From the NCBI GenBank assembly GCA_963082875.1, contig OY720102.1:372001-436000 (forward strand): a DNA stretch of 64,000 bases, given 5' to 3'. Positions 45,901 to 60,900 of this stretch are shown here, one piece after another; the first letter of the stretch is position 1, and every line of letters starts with the position of its first letter. This DNA comes from Corella eumyota (Eukaryota > Chordata > Ascidiacea > Phlebobranchia > Corellidae). The position numbers and the translations under genes were made by a program. The notes beneath the pieces are model-generated. The model was not told the DNA's origin. It did not search any database and worked only from the letters and a program-made list of their open reading frames with translations.

Positions 45901-48900
45901 CGAAGACTGGGTCGGGGTAACAGATGTTACTCTGTGTGAGTCTTTTATATTATTTTTTACTTTATATTATTTTGCAACATAATGGCAATGTCGATTACCT
46001 TTACTACATAAGGGGCTTAGTTCGGTCCCCACTACTCACATGCTGTAGCGCCCTTAAGTAAGGCGTTATAAACAGTATCAACTTCTGCTGAGCCAACACT
46101 TCATCAGCAGCATAATTATCGGGCAATTATAATCTATAATATCCCAAACTGCCACAGGCAACTCCAGACTGGGTCGGAGTAACTAATGTTACTCTATGTT
46201 TAGGCCGCGCATTCGACTTTCCCACATAGAGGATAAACAAACATAAACTTACTTTTTAAAGATGTACTTCAAATCATCAAAATAACTCGATTTTTGTTGT
46301 TGATGTTTTTTCATCATCACGAGGTCGGTAGTGGTCTCTGAAGCCCCACGTCTGGGGTTGGGGATAACAGCCAACATCAATATCATCGTTAACACCCCTA
46401 AACCTGGGGTCACCTGTGTGACGTCATAATCAATTATTAATAAGGTCATATTTAGTAGTTTTTGTTACACTAACTAAAATTTCACATAAAAAAGTATTTT
46501 TTAATTGAGTTTTAATTTTTTTTTAATTAGAAACTTTGGTAATTAAAAATAGTTTAAAGTTTGTATTACACTAGAGACTTACCCTTAATGCCCAGTGCCA
46601 TGACCCAAAAGCTGTTGCTGCTGCTGAACCAACGATGTAACCGAGTCCACTGTAAAGAAAATAGAAACTTGTTAGTGATATGAACAACCGCTACCATTTT
46701 ACCCGAAAACCATTTTACCGAATAAACATGTTACCGAAAACTTAAATTTAAAATTTTTACCGAAATTATGGGCCAATTTTTCAGAAAGTTAAAAAGCGTT
46801 TTTTGAAAACGGGTTAAGGGTAAGTTGGGGTAAATAAAACATGTTTTATTTTCGGTAAAATGACATTTTCGTGCCAAATATTTTCGGTAAAACGTCAGTA
46901 AAGCGATAATGGTTATAAACAATTTTAACAATTATTAAAGCAACCAAGATTTCTCATTTAACAGAGCTTAAAACCCAACATAAACACAAGTAACGAAGTA
47001 TTTACCTTGAATTTAACACCAGGAAAACAAATTCAATAATTTAACTTTCTAAATAAATAAAATTCTTTGTAAATTTTTTAACAAAACAAATCAAAAACCA
47101 GCGGAAATTGAAACTCGACATTTCTACAAATCTGTAACTCGGATTAACGAACAAAGTACTCACTGTGACGTCACTAAAACAAGTAATACACGTCACAGTA
47201 ATACAAAATGCACAAAAAAGTCAAATTTTTAAAATATTTTACGACCTTCAATAACTGACGTTAAAACACACTTGACGAAGCAGATGAAAGTCAGCGTGAC
47301 GTCATCAAAAATAACGTCACGAGGATCAATTTGTACAAGACCGATATGTCTACTTTCTTGTTATAGACATGATTGGGCTTTGCACTCTTTGATCCGCTGG
47401 GTGGCAGTGTCGAGCGAATATTTGGCGCCAAACTGAGCGAGGATAAATTGATTTTTTTTGCTAAAAACTTTGAGATTTACATTCAGAAAATTTCGCCAAC
47501 CGCACTGCTCACGTGACCGGAAACTGATGTAGAACGTTGAACACAATCGCGTGACGTCACAGCGCAAGGCGCCGACCGCAGCAATCGGAAATGGTGACGT
47601 CATAATCCGATCCTAATTAAGAAATTCGCGCTCCTTTGAAGTTTTAAAATTGAAACTTTTTATTTTAAATTCGAAAAAAATCTGGAATTCGTCAAACTAA
47701 ATTGTTTAATAATGAGCAAACAAACGAGTTACTCTGACGTCACAATAACAAATATTTCTACTTTAATTAAACCAATTTAAACAGAACGCGAAAAAATCTT
47801 CAAATTAAATAAAACTTTTGATTCAACAACTTTTTTCAACTTTTCGATTTAAATCAAAAACTTCGTTTTATTTTGGCGCTCAAAATTTCCAACATTGGGA
47901 AGCCGGGTTTCATATTACACCAGGTTTGGTTCAATCTAGTAAACTAAAGAGTTAAGGGCCGGTTTAAATACCTTTAACGTAATACCAACTAACTTCACAT
48001 TCACCAAAATTAAGTTCAATTACATTTATTTTTCAATTTTTAAAAATGTTTAACTTTTTTAAGACATTACGTAATTATAATTACTTTCAATTCGTGTTAC
48101 AATCATCTCTATGACGTCACAAACCCAAAACGCGCGATTTTAATTAAATTCTTCGAGCCGATAACTTCGAATTAATCATCTCACTAAAACGTTTCTTTTT
48201 ATGTATGACGTCATAATAAAAAGGATTGTTAATCGCGAACTCCCGCGATTTCGTTGGAAATCATCCAAGAAATATTCGAAATCTAGAATGTCTAGACATC
48301 AAGGGAGGAAAAATATTCGAAATTGAAAACAAATTTAAAAATATTTTTAAAAATCTGAAAAATTAAAAAATTTGAAATTAACTTTTTTTAATTAATTTAA
48401 TTTGTTAAAATTCAGTTCCAAGAAACTTTCGCATTTCTGTTCCAATTTACTACAAGCATTGGCGCCGAATTCTAGAATTTTAGAACTTAAACTTTTATTA
48501 AATTAAATATTTTCTTTCTGATCTGAATTTAATTTTTTTAAAACTAAATTTTTTTAAATTTCTTTAATTTTAATTCAAAACAATTATGTTCTATGACATC
48601 ACAATGCAGACACGCCCTACGCACTCAAGCGCGACAATTTAAAACACTTAAAATTCTTGCTTTGAAATTCGATCAAAAACTTAAAAATTTTCTCAAATTC
48701 CAGAATTCGACCTCGAATCCGAACTTAATTTAATTTGTTTGTTTCGTCACAGAAGAACAAACAAAATCAATTGTTTCGTCACAAACGAAAACTTTATAAT
48801 GTTTCGGCAAACCCGCGACCTCGTGGCCTGAGTAGGGTCACGTGATAAAACGAGAGAGAGCGAGAAAAAGACAGGTTCTCTCGAATTGAGGATTAATTTT

Positions 48901-51900
48901 GAAAGGAATTTAATTCTGAAACTTACTCTAAACAAAAATTAAATCTCAGAAAATTTAAACTATTTTAAACATTAATTTAAATACTTGCAATTAAAACTTA
49001 TAATTGTCGAATTTCTTAAAACATTCTCGTGATTCGTTTTTGAGCTAACTTATAATATTAATAAAGAAAAGTGACCGAAGTTTGATTTTAACAACTTTCT
49101 TTAAACTCCTTTTTAAATATTTTACAAAATAAACAAGATAAGAATGAAGACAAAACATGTCTGCAAACCTCCTTTATATCGACAATTGTTTTAACTTTAA
49201 GTTCTAGAATTATTACTTTATTGAAATATGACCGCATTAAATATACTCACAAGGGTAGGTTTATTAGTTTGTAATTAAATTTTTTTAACAAACTGTTTAA
49301 TCACATCAAAACGTTAGTTAATTTTAAATTAAATTAATTCATATTTGTGCCAAGCCTTTAAAAAATTGGAAAGAATTATTTCCACTTTAAAAATCGCAAC
49401 AATAAAATCGTAATTTTACAGCAACAAAATTAAGGTTTAGATTTCACATATTTTAACAAAGTTTAAACCAATAAAAATAAACAATAAACAGGTGTTACAA
49501 CCAACAAAAATTTGACAATAAATCCCAACTTCAAAACTTAAAACTAACAATCATAACTAACAAAAACTTAACAATAAATTGCAACTATATATCTCAATTT
49601 TAAAATTAACTATAACACATTGAACAACTTCATTTTTCCCAGTTTTTTATGTCCTAAACATCAAAATCCAACTAATTTTATTACTTCTAAACTTCAACAC
49701 TTAATTAAAAGTCATCCTACAGCATGATCAGACTTTAAACTTTCAAATAACCAACTTAAATATCGCGTTCAATCTCCGCTGTGGTGCCTTCCACTTACAC
49801 CACCCAACAGGTACGATGCGACGCTGGTTTAATTATTAAACCGAGTGGCGGTTGGTGGGACTAACATACCGAGCTCAGTAAATAAAAACTAATTAAATAT
49901 TGCCAATTATTAAATCTAACTTTGATTTTTTTTATTAATTAACAATAAGTTAATAAACTTAGGTAAATAAAATTGCAATGTTGATATGTTCTAATTAAAA
50001 CTATTAATTAATTAAAAACTATTAATTTTTTTTAAGTTAATATACTTTAGATAAATAGTATCTTAATTATAATATCTACTAATTAAAAACTAATAATTAA
50101 CAACCAAAAAAAGATAATTCTGCAATTTTTCGTTTAAAAATAACAAAATATAAACTTTTAAAATAATTCAAATAAAAAAAATAAAATTTCTTTAAATTTT
50201 TTTCCTAAATTTCGACCTTTCTTAAAAAGCAACAAAAGTTAATAATTAAAATAAAAACCACGAATCTGATGAACTCAACTTTTATAAAACCTAAATTTGC
50301 TTCCACAAGCATAAATCATATTAGCTGACGCCGAAAAATTAGTTTAATTCTTTATGACGTCATTTCTGACAACAAACAGCATTATTTGATAACAATTTAA
50401 ATCTAATTTTAAAGTTAGACATCTTGCAAACTTAATTAATCACCAATTTCTAATTAAAACCCTTAAAATTAATCAAAAATTTAAAACAATTTTTTTATTT
50501 TTTCAACTTGATTTAACTCTCCATTTTAGGCTTCATAATATATGAAATAATGACGTCATAAAGCCCAATTGTCTCGCCACAACGAAGTAATATCTCAAGA
50601 GAAATTTGTGGTTTTAATACTCTAGAGAGTTATCACTTCCTGGTCACGTGATAGGTGATCATTAGAGCGTAACAACAAGGTCGTGACGTCACATAACCAC
50701 GTAAATATTAAGTTTTACCAAACAACTTAATCACCACGCAACGACCATTTAAAATATGGTCAACTTTATTTAGGTTTAAAATACTACAAAAACACTATTT
50801 TTACCATTCTTCAAAAATAAGAAACACCATTTTATCATTTTTTAAATATAATACACCATTAAAACCTTTTTTTTAACCAGTATACACCATTTTACCCATT
50901 CTTGGTAATAACAATAGAGGTCAAACAAAACGAATTATATTAAACTAACTTAACCATTTTTAAAAAAGTCGAACCATCTTACCTTCCAACTGGTATTGCG
51001 AAGAAGAAAACAGACAACATTCTGGTCCTCTGGTCTTTAACGAAGAGATCGGCGATCAAGGTTGGAGCAATTGTGCTGTAAGATGCCTCGCCAACTCCTA
51101 CTAACCCTCTAAGCGCCAGGAACACCAGGAATTGCTGGAGAAGAAAGGATAAGGGTTAAAGTAGAATTTTTGTATTTAAAATTATAGAATGTTAGAAATA
51201 TTAAAATATTTCGATTTTTTAAATGTTTTTAACTTAAATTTAAAAGTTTTTTTAATGCTTAAGCCCCTAAAAAATCAAAAAATATATTAAAACATTTTAA
51301 AAAATGACAAAATAAAATTTAATTTTTATTTTATAATTTCAATTTTAACACATAGTGCTTTGCATGTTTTTGTTGTTTAACATCACAAATTATGACGTCA
51401 CAGTGTCACGAGATTTAATTAATTATTGAATATGACGTCATAAAGCAAACTCGACAAAAAGACAGATCAAAGTTCGCAGTGGATAGAAATCGTATAAAAA
51501 GTGATTTAATGAAAATAATAAACTCCCATTGTGAAGAAACAACAGGGAAGCATCGGAGTTAAATTAAAACGGGGTGGTGAATAAAATAGGTTTAAAAATA
51601 TATTTTTTGTATTTATTTATCCTTAATATTTGGAAAAGTCGACCTTACGACCTGAACATAAAGTAACATTTGTTACCCTAACCCAGTTTCAAGTTGCCTG
51701 TGGCAGTTTGGGATATTATAGATTATAATTGCCTAATAATTAAGCTGCTGATTAAGTGCTGGCTCAGCAGGACTTTTTACCGTTTATAACACCTTACTTA
51801 AGGGCGCTACAGCATAAGAGCAGTGGGGATCGAACCTACAACATCATGTGTGATGTAGCAAGTGTCCTGACGACTACACCACGCTGCCAATTTATTAATT

Positions 51901-54900
51901 AGAATGGCTTGATAATTAATTTTGCTGATCAAGTTTTTGATATTTTAAGCCCACCTTAAAAGTTTAAGATTTAACCGCCTATGTTTATGCTCAGCGTGAA
52001 TCTTATCTGCGTTGTTCGCATACCTGCGCACTCGGGCATGTAATTGTGACGTCATCTTTTTAAACAAGTACAGGTCACGTGACCTACAAGTACTTTGGCC
52101 GAAGTAAGTGCTGTAATTAAATAAAAGTTTCGCAAAATTGGTGTAAGGAAAATGTGTTGATATCGAATTTGAATTGAGATGAACTTTGCCCTTGTAAATT
52201 TTTTGCAAATTTATCAATTTTATTTTTTAATATTTTAACTTTACACAATAATAAAGTAACAAAAAAAGATTAAGATTTAACAATTTTAAATCATTAAATT
52301 GATTTCGTCATTTTTTCCATCGCATTGTTGTAATATTTATTGTATATCGTATTTATTATTTACTTTTATCAATGTGCGAGAAAACCAAAAATATATACAA
52401 TTGATAAGGTGAAAAAATGCCAAAATTTGTGATTTAACTCATGCTAAAATTAATAAACATTTACACTAAGACTTTAAAGTATAATATGATGATAAAACCC
52501 AAATTATTGGTTCTTATATAAATATGAGTCATTTAAATTAATTTAAGATTTAAATTTGCAAATGTAATTAGTTTAACTTTAATAAAAAATGCAACTCACA
52601 TTTTAATTCTGCTTAGAGTGCCAGAAATAAAATATTACTTGCAAAAATTAAATTCTGACTCATGTGACCTATATACAATATTCCCCATCGTATTCTGTAA
52701 CTTTGTGAAAACAATTTTGCGCAATGACGTCATAAAGAATCCATTATTAAGTTAAGAATGATTTTATTATAAAATTTTAAACCATATTTTTGATTGAATT
52801 TTAAAAACTTATTTTACATTTAAATAAAATTTAAATAAAACTTCTAGAATAAAATTAACATTCTAAAAAACAATTGCCTAATAAGATGAAGTTTATGATG
52901 TCACAATACTTTCGCAACCACGTGATAGTTACGTCAAAAATATTAAACAAAACGCCTTTTTTTCCAAAACAATTTTATTTTGAGCTCATTAACCCATGAC
53001 GTAATAAGCTATGACATCACAATACATGAGCTAGTTCGAAGCGGACGCTAGATTAAAGTGCCGCGGGTTATCATTTGTTTACGTTCCGAGGAATTCGATT
53101 TATTCGAGAACTAGAATTTAGTGTAAACTTAACACGATTTTAAATATAAACTTCGATTTATTTTAGTAATGTTAATTCGGTTTTATGGTAGCTTTAGTGG
53201 TTTAATTAAAATTCCATCATTTTTTAAACCAATTTTAATTTGAAGAAACTCATAAAAATGAAATATCAAAAATTAAAAAAAAATTGGTTTTAAACACCAA
53301 TTAATGTTGTTAAATATTGGGCAGTTATAATCATCAATATCCCAAAACAAGGGGCAGTGTGGTGTAGCGGTTAAAACACTTGGCTCCACTACATTAGGTC
53401 TTGGGTTTGATCCCCACTGCTCTCATGCTGTAGCGCTCTAAAGTAAGATGCTATAAACGGTATGAACTCCTGCAGAGCCAATTTTTAATCAGCAGCTTAA
53501 TTATCGGACAATTATAATCTATAATATCCCAAACTGCCACAGGTAACTCGAAACTGGGTTGGGTAACTGATGTTACTCTATGTTTTGGTCGTGAGGTCGA
53601 CCTTTTAATACTAAGAATCAATAAATAAAAACAAGAAGATCTTACATCTTTATTATTGATGAAGGAAGCTCCCAAGGTGCATCCGGACCAGATGAGCATC
53701 CCTATCAACATCACGATCTTCCGATTGAATCGGTCGCCAAGGTAACCGAACAGAGGAGCAACAATCATATAGCTGATGATGAAGACGGTTTGAAGTAATC
53801 CAGCGTTGGCGTTACTGATGTCAAAATATTCTTGGATTTGAAGCAAAACACCTGGGAACATAAAAGGATTTTAAATTAGTAATTGAAAAGTGTATTCCAC
53901 AAAAAATAAAACTATTTAAATGTTTAAAATCTTTGTTTTAATATCCTGAGTTCGATTCCCACTGCTTCCATGCTGTAGCGCCCTTGAGTAAGGGACTTTA
54001 AACAGTACGAACTCCTGCTGAGCCAGCACTTAATCAGCAGCCTAATTATCAGGCAATTACAATTAATAATATCCCAAACTACAAAAGGCAACTTAGACTG
54101 GGTTGGGGTAACTGATGCTACTCTATGTTTAGGTCGCGCATTGATAAAGCCGACGATACCCCCTTAAAAAAATAATAAACAAATTTTAAATTTTAAAAAT
54201 AATTTAAGATTTAAATTAAAAAAAGTTTAAAAAATGCGCAATTAATTTTTTCCAAACTAATTAACACACATAAGGTAAAACACAGAGAAAATTTTATCAA
54301 CCAAAATTTAATTTATTTTTAGTTAAATCAATTTATTTATAAACGTTGAAAGTTAAAAACATTTTTATCGGTTTTAAATCGAAAATTCTGGGAGTTTAAA
54401 TATTTACAACTTTCTTATCAGCATCCGGCACCTGTGCTCGAACCTGGGAGGGCAAGATCGTGGGAAACGCGATATAAACAATGTTTATTATGTTAAGGTT
54501 TATGACGTAACAAAGAAGATCATTATTCTGGTTGAAAGTTATTGAGATTATAATTTAAACCGAGAATTAATCTCTTAAAAAATTTAAAATATTTTTTAGT
54601 AAATTTCTAAGTTTAAACAACAAAAACTTTTTTGTTTATAATAAATTGAATTTAAAAAGTAGGCAAGGTCAAACAATTTATTAAAACTATGTTACCAAAA
54701 TGAAATACAAGATGCTAAAAATATATAATGGCCTCTATTATTAAAAAACATTTTTGATAAATCAAAATAAAAAAAAATGAGTCAAGTTTTTTATCAGAAA
54801 TTAATTCATTTAACAAGAAACGGGATGAAAGATAGGGTTATTAGCAAGGGCAAAGCTTTATCGAAAATAAAAAGAATTCTACATAAAAAATTTATAGTGA

Positions 54901-57900
54901 GAAATTCATAAAAAATTAAAAAAAAAAAATTAAAACAAAAATTAATGTAAAGGTAAAGTTAAGGGTTCATAAAATTAAAGTAAAAGGATTTAAATAATAA
55001 ATTAAATAAAAAATGTTTTAACCTTATAACAAAACGTACATTCAGCAAAATGTTTTATTAAAACGCATCCTAATTTTTTTTTTTATTTTGGTTTATTTTG
55101 GTTTTTCGCGCATTGATAAAAGTAAATAATAAATACGATATACAATTAATATTACAACAATGTGACGGGAAAAAATGACAAAATCAATTTAATGATTTAA
55201 AACATGCCAAAAGTAATAACAAAACAGAAATAACGAAACACGGTCACTTCGACCTAGTAATGAATTAATAAACGACCACCTAATACAGTTAAGCTGTGAT
55301 GTGTAATCTCGCACGTTTAAATAGGAAATCGAACCTGATATTTCCCCTCCGTATACCCAACAAGCTTATAAGTTAACCAGGAAATAATTGGAGGTGGATT
55401 AAGGGGGTAAAAAAGAAGTTTTAGCTTATAATACAACACCAATTAAAAAAAATCGATTAAATTTAAATTTATTTTTGTGAATTAAAATTTTGATGATTAA
55501 TTAAAATTAAAACTTGTATAAATAAATTTTTAATTGTTCGGCGTAGCTACGTAATAGAGCGCTATTAATAATCACGTGACCCAAGTTTAATTCATAAAAC
55601 AATTTTAGCGACCAGTGTTGCCAAACAATTTTATATTTATCTTTATAACACCCTAAATGCAGCAAAAATTTGACAACACTTAATTTTTTGTCAAAAACAA
55701 AAAAGTTTATAACTTGTCACCTTTTGACCTTGAAATTCATGGGAAATGTTAAACAAGAAAATATCTTGTTGTTCACAACCCATCGGGATATTGTTATCGT
55801 GACGTCACAATACTAAAGAAAAATCGCGCGCAAGTGACGTCATTTCGGTTAAATTATTTTAGGTTTTATTATAAATTTATTTGAATAAAGTTAGAATCAA
55901 AAAACGACTCTTTTGCGCCAACATGCGGGCTATTATATTTAAATATCCAAGACGCTAAGTAGCGATGCAAGGTTATAATATATTTTTCAACTATGCGAGG
56001 ATAAAATGATTTAAATTGAAGACACCGAAAAGGTATAAAATTACCAACTATTTAAGACAGTTACAACGCGGGAAAATTTAAAAACATTCAACTACAATCA
56101 AAAAATTCAAACATTAAATTTAATTTATACAAATTTTGATTTAAAAATATATGAATATAATCTTCAATAGTTTTTACATCAGTTACTTTGACCCAGTCTC
56201 AAGTTGGCTTTGATAGTTTGGAATATTATAGATTATAATTGCCCGATAATTATGCTGCTGATTAAGTGCTGGCCCAGCAAGGGTTCATATTGTTTATAGT
56301 GCATTACTCAAGGGCGCTACAGCATGAGAGCAGTGGGGATCGAACCCACGACCTCATGCCATATATAAAAAAATTAATACTCATTGTTTTAATATAAAAA
56401 AAATATTTAATAAAATTTATTTTAAATAACAATTACTTTACAATAAAACTTGCAAAGTCGACATTTTTAATAATAAATAAAAGTTTTCGAAAATTGAAAA
56501 CTGCCAAACAATCATTTTATCTTTAAACAATAGAAAATGCTAAATTTCTTTATGCATTGTTAATACAAAGCCCATTATGACGTAATAAGTATTAACCGTA
56601 AGTAACCTTACATAAAGGGAGGTTACTTTGTGCCTGCAATAAACGGAAACTGTCAATCAAATATGTATAAACCAATCAAAAAAGGGGAAAATAAAGGCGT
56701 GGTGACTAGGACTTATATCCGTTCTAGTTTGTAATGTTGTTGGTTCAGATTAAGTCGAAATACACAAAACAATTGTTTATATTTAAAACATTATGTAACC
56801 AGTTACAACACTTTTTTTATTTTTGGTTTTTCGCGCATTGATAAAAGTAAATAATAAATACGATGTACAATTAATATTACAACAATGCGACGGGAAAAAA
56901 TGACAAAATCAATTTAATGATTTAAAACATGTCAAAAGTATTAATGTTTACATAAAGATTTTAAGTATGTTATGGCATGGTCACCAAACCCAAACACTTT
57001 ATTTAAGCAACCAAAAATGTATTTTTTATTTAGGTTTTAAACTAACAATGATTATTTTAACTTAATTAATTTTTTGTAATTTGACAAAAAAACATTTATC
57101 GACCATTTTGAATTTTAACAGAATTTTCTTAAAATAAAGACCAACAGTTTTTCTTTTAAATATAAAAGCGTCAAACGGATGAGATAATATTTCATAATAC
57201 CATTTTCAGTTTCATGTTTAGAACCTCGCATTATTATATTCTAAATATAAACCAATAAAAAAAGCGTCGCGTATTTCCAAAAAAAAACACTATAAACCTA
57301 AATGTATTTCAAATTAATACAAGTACGCGGCAAACAAGGTAGTCTCTCTTAAGATGACGTCATTTTGGCGCGAAAGCAGACGTGGAAAAATACAAAAACT
57401 ATTTCTTATAATTAACAAATTATAATATATATATAAATGTAAACTTAATTCTTTATGACGACATAGCAAGTATTACATCACAAACAACTACTGTTCACTA
57501 TAAACAAACAAATATTTGATTAATTATTTAATTGTAACGTGTTAATGGTGTGATCGTTAGAACCGGTTAATTAATTAAGTTAAAAACGGACTAATTAATG
57601 AATGAAGTTTAATTATGTTTTAATCAATGGCATATATTTGTTTACATTTTATAACAACTCAATGTTTAAAATATTTCAAATAAATTACTGATATTTTACC
57701 GAAATATTCGACTAAATGAAAATTTGACCGAAAAAAACAAATGCCTGAAAACATTATTTTACAGACATTGGAATATTTTTTTATTAACCCCCTTATTATC
57801 CTAACCATCCTTATGGAGAAAACTTTTTAGTTTCTGAAAAATGTTAATATGGAGTAAAATGCTGTTTACGGTTTTCGAAAATATTTAAACTATGTAATAT

Positions 57901-60900
57901 GGGCAGAAACTATGATGGATTGGTGTAAAAATAAACTAAATATAGCATGGAATAAATCCCCGACACAGAAAAAGAAATTTAAAATGTCAAAAAATACTAT
58001 CAACCCTCAGGGTATTGTCGCAAAAATTAAAACTAAAATTAACACAAAAAAAATAGACTAAAATCTCCAAAACTGAAAACAAAACTTTTAAGAAATATTG
58101 CAAAAATTTAATGCTGAATTTACCCTAAAAAAATGAACCAAAATCCCACAAAACAAAAACTAAACTCTTAAAGACTTTAAAATCTCCCAAAAAATATTTT
58201 AATTAAGTAATATGAGCAGAAACTGTGATAGATTGGTGTAAAACTAAACTAAATATAGAATGAAATTTTCACAAGAAATTCAAAAATTTGTAATGTCAAA
58301 AAAATCTGAAAAATACTATCAGCCCTCAAGGTATTTCCACAAGAATTTAAAACTAAAATTAACACAAAAAAAGGACAAAAATCCCCCAAAACTGAATACA
58401 AAACTTTTAAGAAGTTTTACAAATATTTAAAACAAAATTTACATAAAAGGATTTCAAAGAATCCCCAAAACAAATACCAAACTCTTACAAAAATTAACAA
58501 AAGGAAATTTAAACCAAATTTCCCAAAAATCCTTCAAAACAAATACCAATTTCCTAAAAAAATAAAAAAAGGAGAAAAAAAATTCATTTACCTGCTATAG
58601 TAAAGCGGTCCATGTAATTCAACAAATTAATAAGAAACAAAACTGCCACGGCCGCATATTTTCGCTTCTGAGAGATTGTATTTTGTGATGACGTCATTTC
58701 CGGGTCCACGTGGGAAGGTTGTTTAATGTTGGTCACGTGACAGTCGCCGGATGCTTTCACGATTGAGTGATCGCGGTTGCTTTGCGGAAGAAGAGCTAAA
58801 AAAAAATTATAAAAATAATCTAAAAATTTTATTTTTAAAGTTTAATTAATTAAAATTTTAGGTATTTTTAATTATTTACTAATTAGAATTCGTGTTTGAA
58901 ATAAAGTCACAGTTAAAAAAAAACAAATTTGTTTATTTTTAACATTTTAGAATTAACTGAAATTCGAATAAGCGCGCAACGGGAAATCCCCTTTAAACCG
59001 GCACTTTGAGGTAACAATAGGCCTAGGTTACTTCAGTTCAAACTCGATGGCGTGAGTGGAAAACCACGTGACCACTACCGTTCGAAAAAAATAAAACACT
59101 TCAAAATTTTAAAAACAAAATTTCAAAAAAATCTACAAATCTTTTGTTTAGCCTTAATTTAATTGGCTGTTTGTGACGTCCCAAATATAGGCGTTTCCCC
59201 GCGCGGTTTTGATTTTTTTGCTGACCTCAGCATTTCAACAAAAAATCTATTTTAAGAAATCTAATTATAAAATGTCTGTTGAACATCACACTGAAGTGTT
59301 GTGACGTCATAATAAGCGGACAAAGCAAGATAACGATCGGTTGCAAGATGTTCAAAGTTGACTTTTAAGCTAAACTGAGCAAATTAAAAAACTTGTTGAC
59401 AACAAATTTAGCTCAAAGGTCGACTTAATGCTGCGATCAGCTGATTCGTGACATCACAATTCTTTCATTATTAACAAATAAAACAAGATTTAAACAACAG
59501 CAATTGGTTTTTTAAAACAATGAGCACAATCGAAATAACAATGGGTGATTGTTTCGTATTATTTTTGTGTTTTTCCTTTGTTTGCGTTCTACTACTACAT
59601 ATGTTCTAGTATTTTGTTATTGCAGACTTTTAATTAGGCGAGCAACATCGTCAAGTAATTGTCAAGGGATTATGACGTCATAAAATATGCCAACACCTTT
59701 TATGACGTAACAAGTCCAAGGTTAAACCGACCTCAAAGTGGAAATATTGGAAAACAAGTTTTTAAATAAAGCTTTTATGTTTAATGATGGGTTTCAACAC
59801 TGTGTCATTTTATCTTTATATATTACAAGATAATAACTTGAAATAACGGGGCAAAATAAACAAAACATAAAAACTTAAATCTACTAAATGCCCAATATTA
59901 ATTAATTTACTTTCTTTAGACAATTTTAAAAAATTAAATAAAATAATTTTAAATTAATAAAAGGCCAAAATGAAATTTTAAATTAAGGGAAAACTAGAAA
60001 CTGATATTTAAAATTAAAAGTCTTTAAAATTATTGATATAATATCACAAAAAATTGTAGCAAAAACAATCTTAAATTTGAGGGAACGTTTATAAAATATT
60101 TTAAAAGGTTAAAAATAAGGTTTCCTGTCTTTCAACAACAATTTCCCGAATGGAACTAACAACAAAATGAAACTATTCCAAAACATGGATCTCATATAGA
60201 AGCTTACACACTGACATAGAAAGGGTTTTGTGAAAGTTAAATATTAACCCAGCTTTCTGACTATAAAGTTAGGGTGAAGTTGAATTAACAAACTTTTATA
60301 TAAGAATTTTTTTAAACATTGGTCATATTTAGTTACAACCCCTATTTTGTATTATCTTGTATGTTTCTGTATGAGAACCATAACACATTTCAACGATCCA
60401 AAAAAAGTTTTTACAAATAAAATTTAATTTAATCAGTTTTTAATAGTTTTACAATTTAAACTATAAAATTTGTCATCATTTTTATAAAACCATTTTCCAA
60501 GTAATTTATTAATAATTTCAAATTTATTTTAAAAAATGTAAGGGTTCATTCTATTTATAAACTTTTATTTTTACTTCATGATATTACCTTTCATCATATA
60601 GGAAGGGAAAATTTTACTACAAAATTATGAATCATAAACTGCCGTCATTTCGATTTATATCAAGATAGGGAAACAAGATCCTAATTTTGAATAAACCACA
60701 AATTTAAACTACAAACTTAACACAAAATTGATACTGACTACCCTACAAAATAAAACAATTTATTTTCTTTTTTTATCTAACTAGACACATAATTGCTATT
60801 TCACATGTTACAAAAAGCACGTTTGCTGGAACAACTAACGGAAAAACAGATAAAGTTAAAAAAGTTGAATTCTTGTGGTTTACCAACAAGCTATATAGAA

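Noticed and set aside
47361-47603. 80-codon minus-strand open frame
   Set aside because: No recognisable domain, no fitting splice sites to the Spinster exons, and it coincides with a CpG-richer regulatory-looking zone. Kept only as a finding about that zone.
51945-52217. 90-codon minus-strand open frame
   Set aside because: It lies in a Spinster intron next to a SINE, has low-complexity AT-driven composition and no family resemblance.
53451-53645. Extension of the Spinster exon frame past its donor
   Set aside because: The open frame reads on into a SINE; the GTAAG donor at 53,645 and phase agreement with the next exon show that the true exon ends at 53646 (minus strand).
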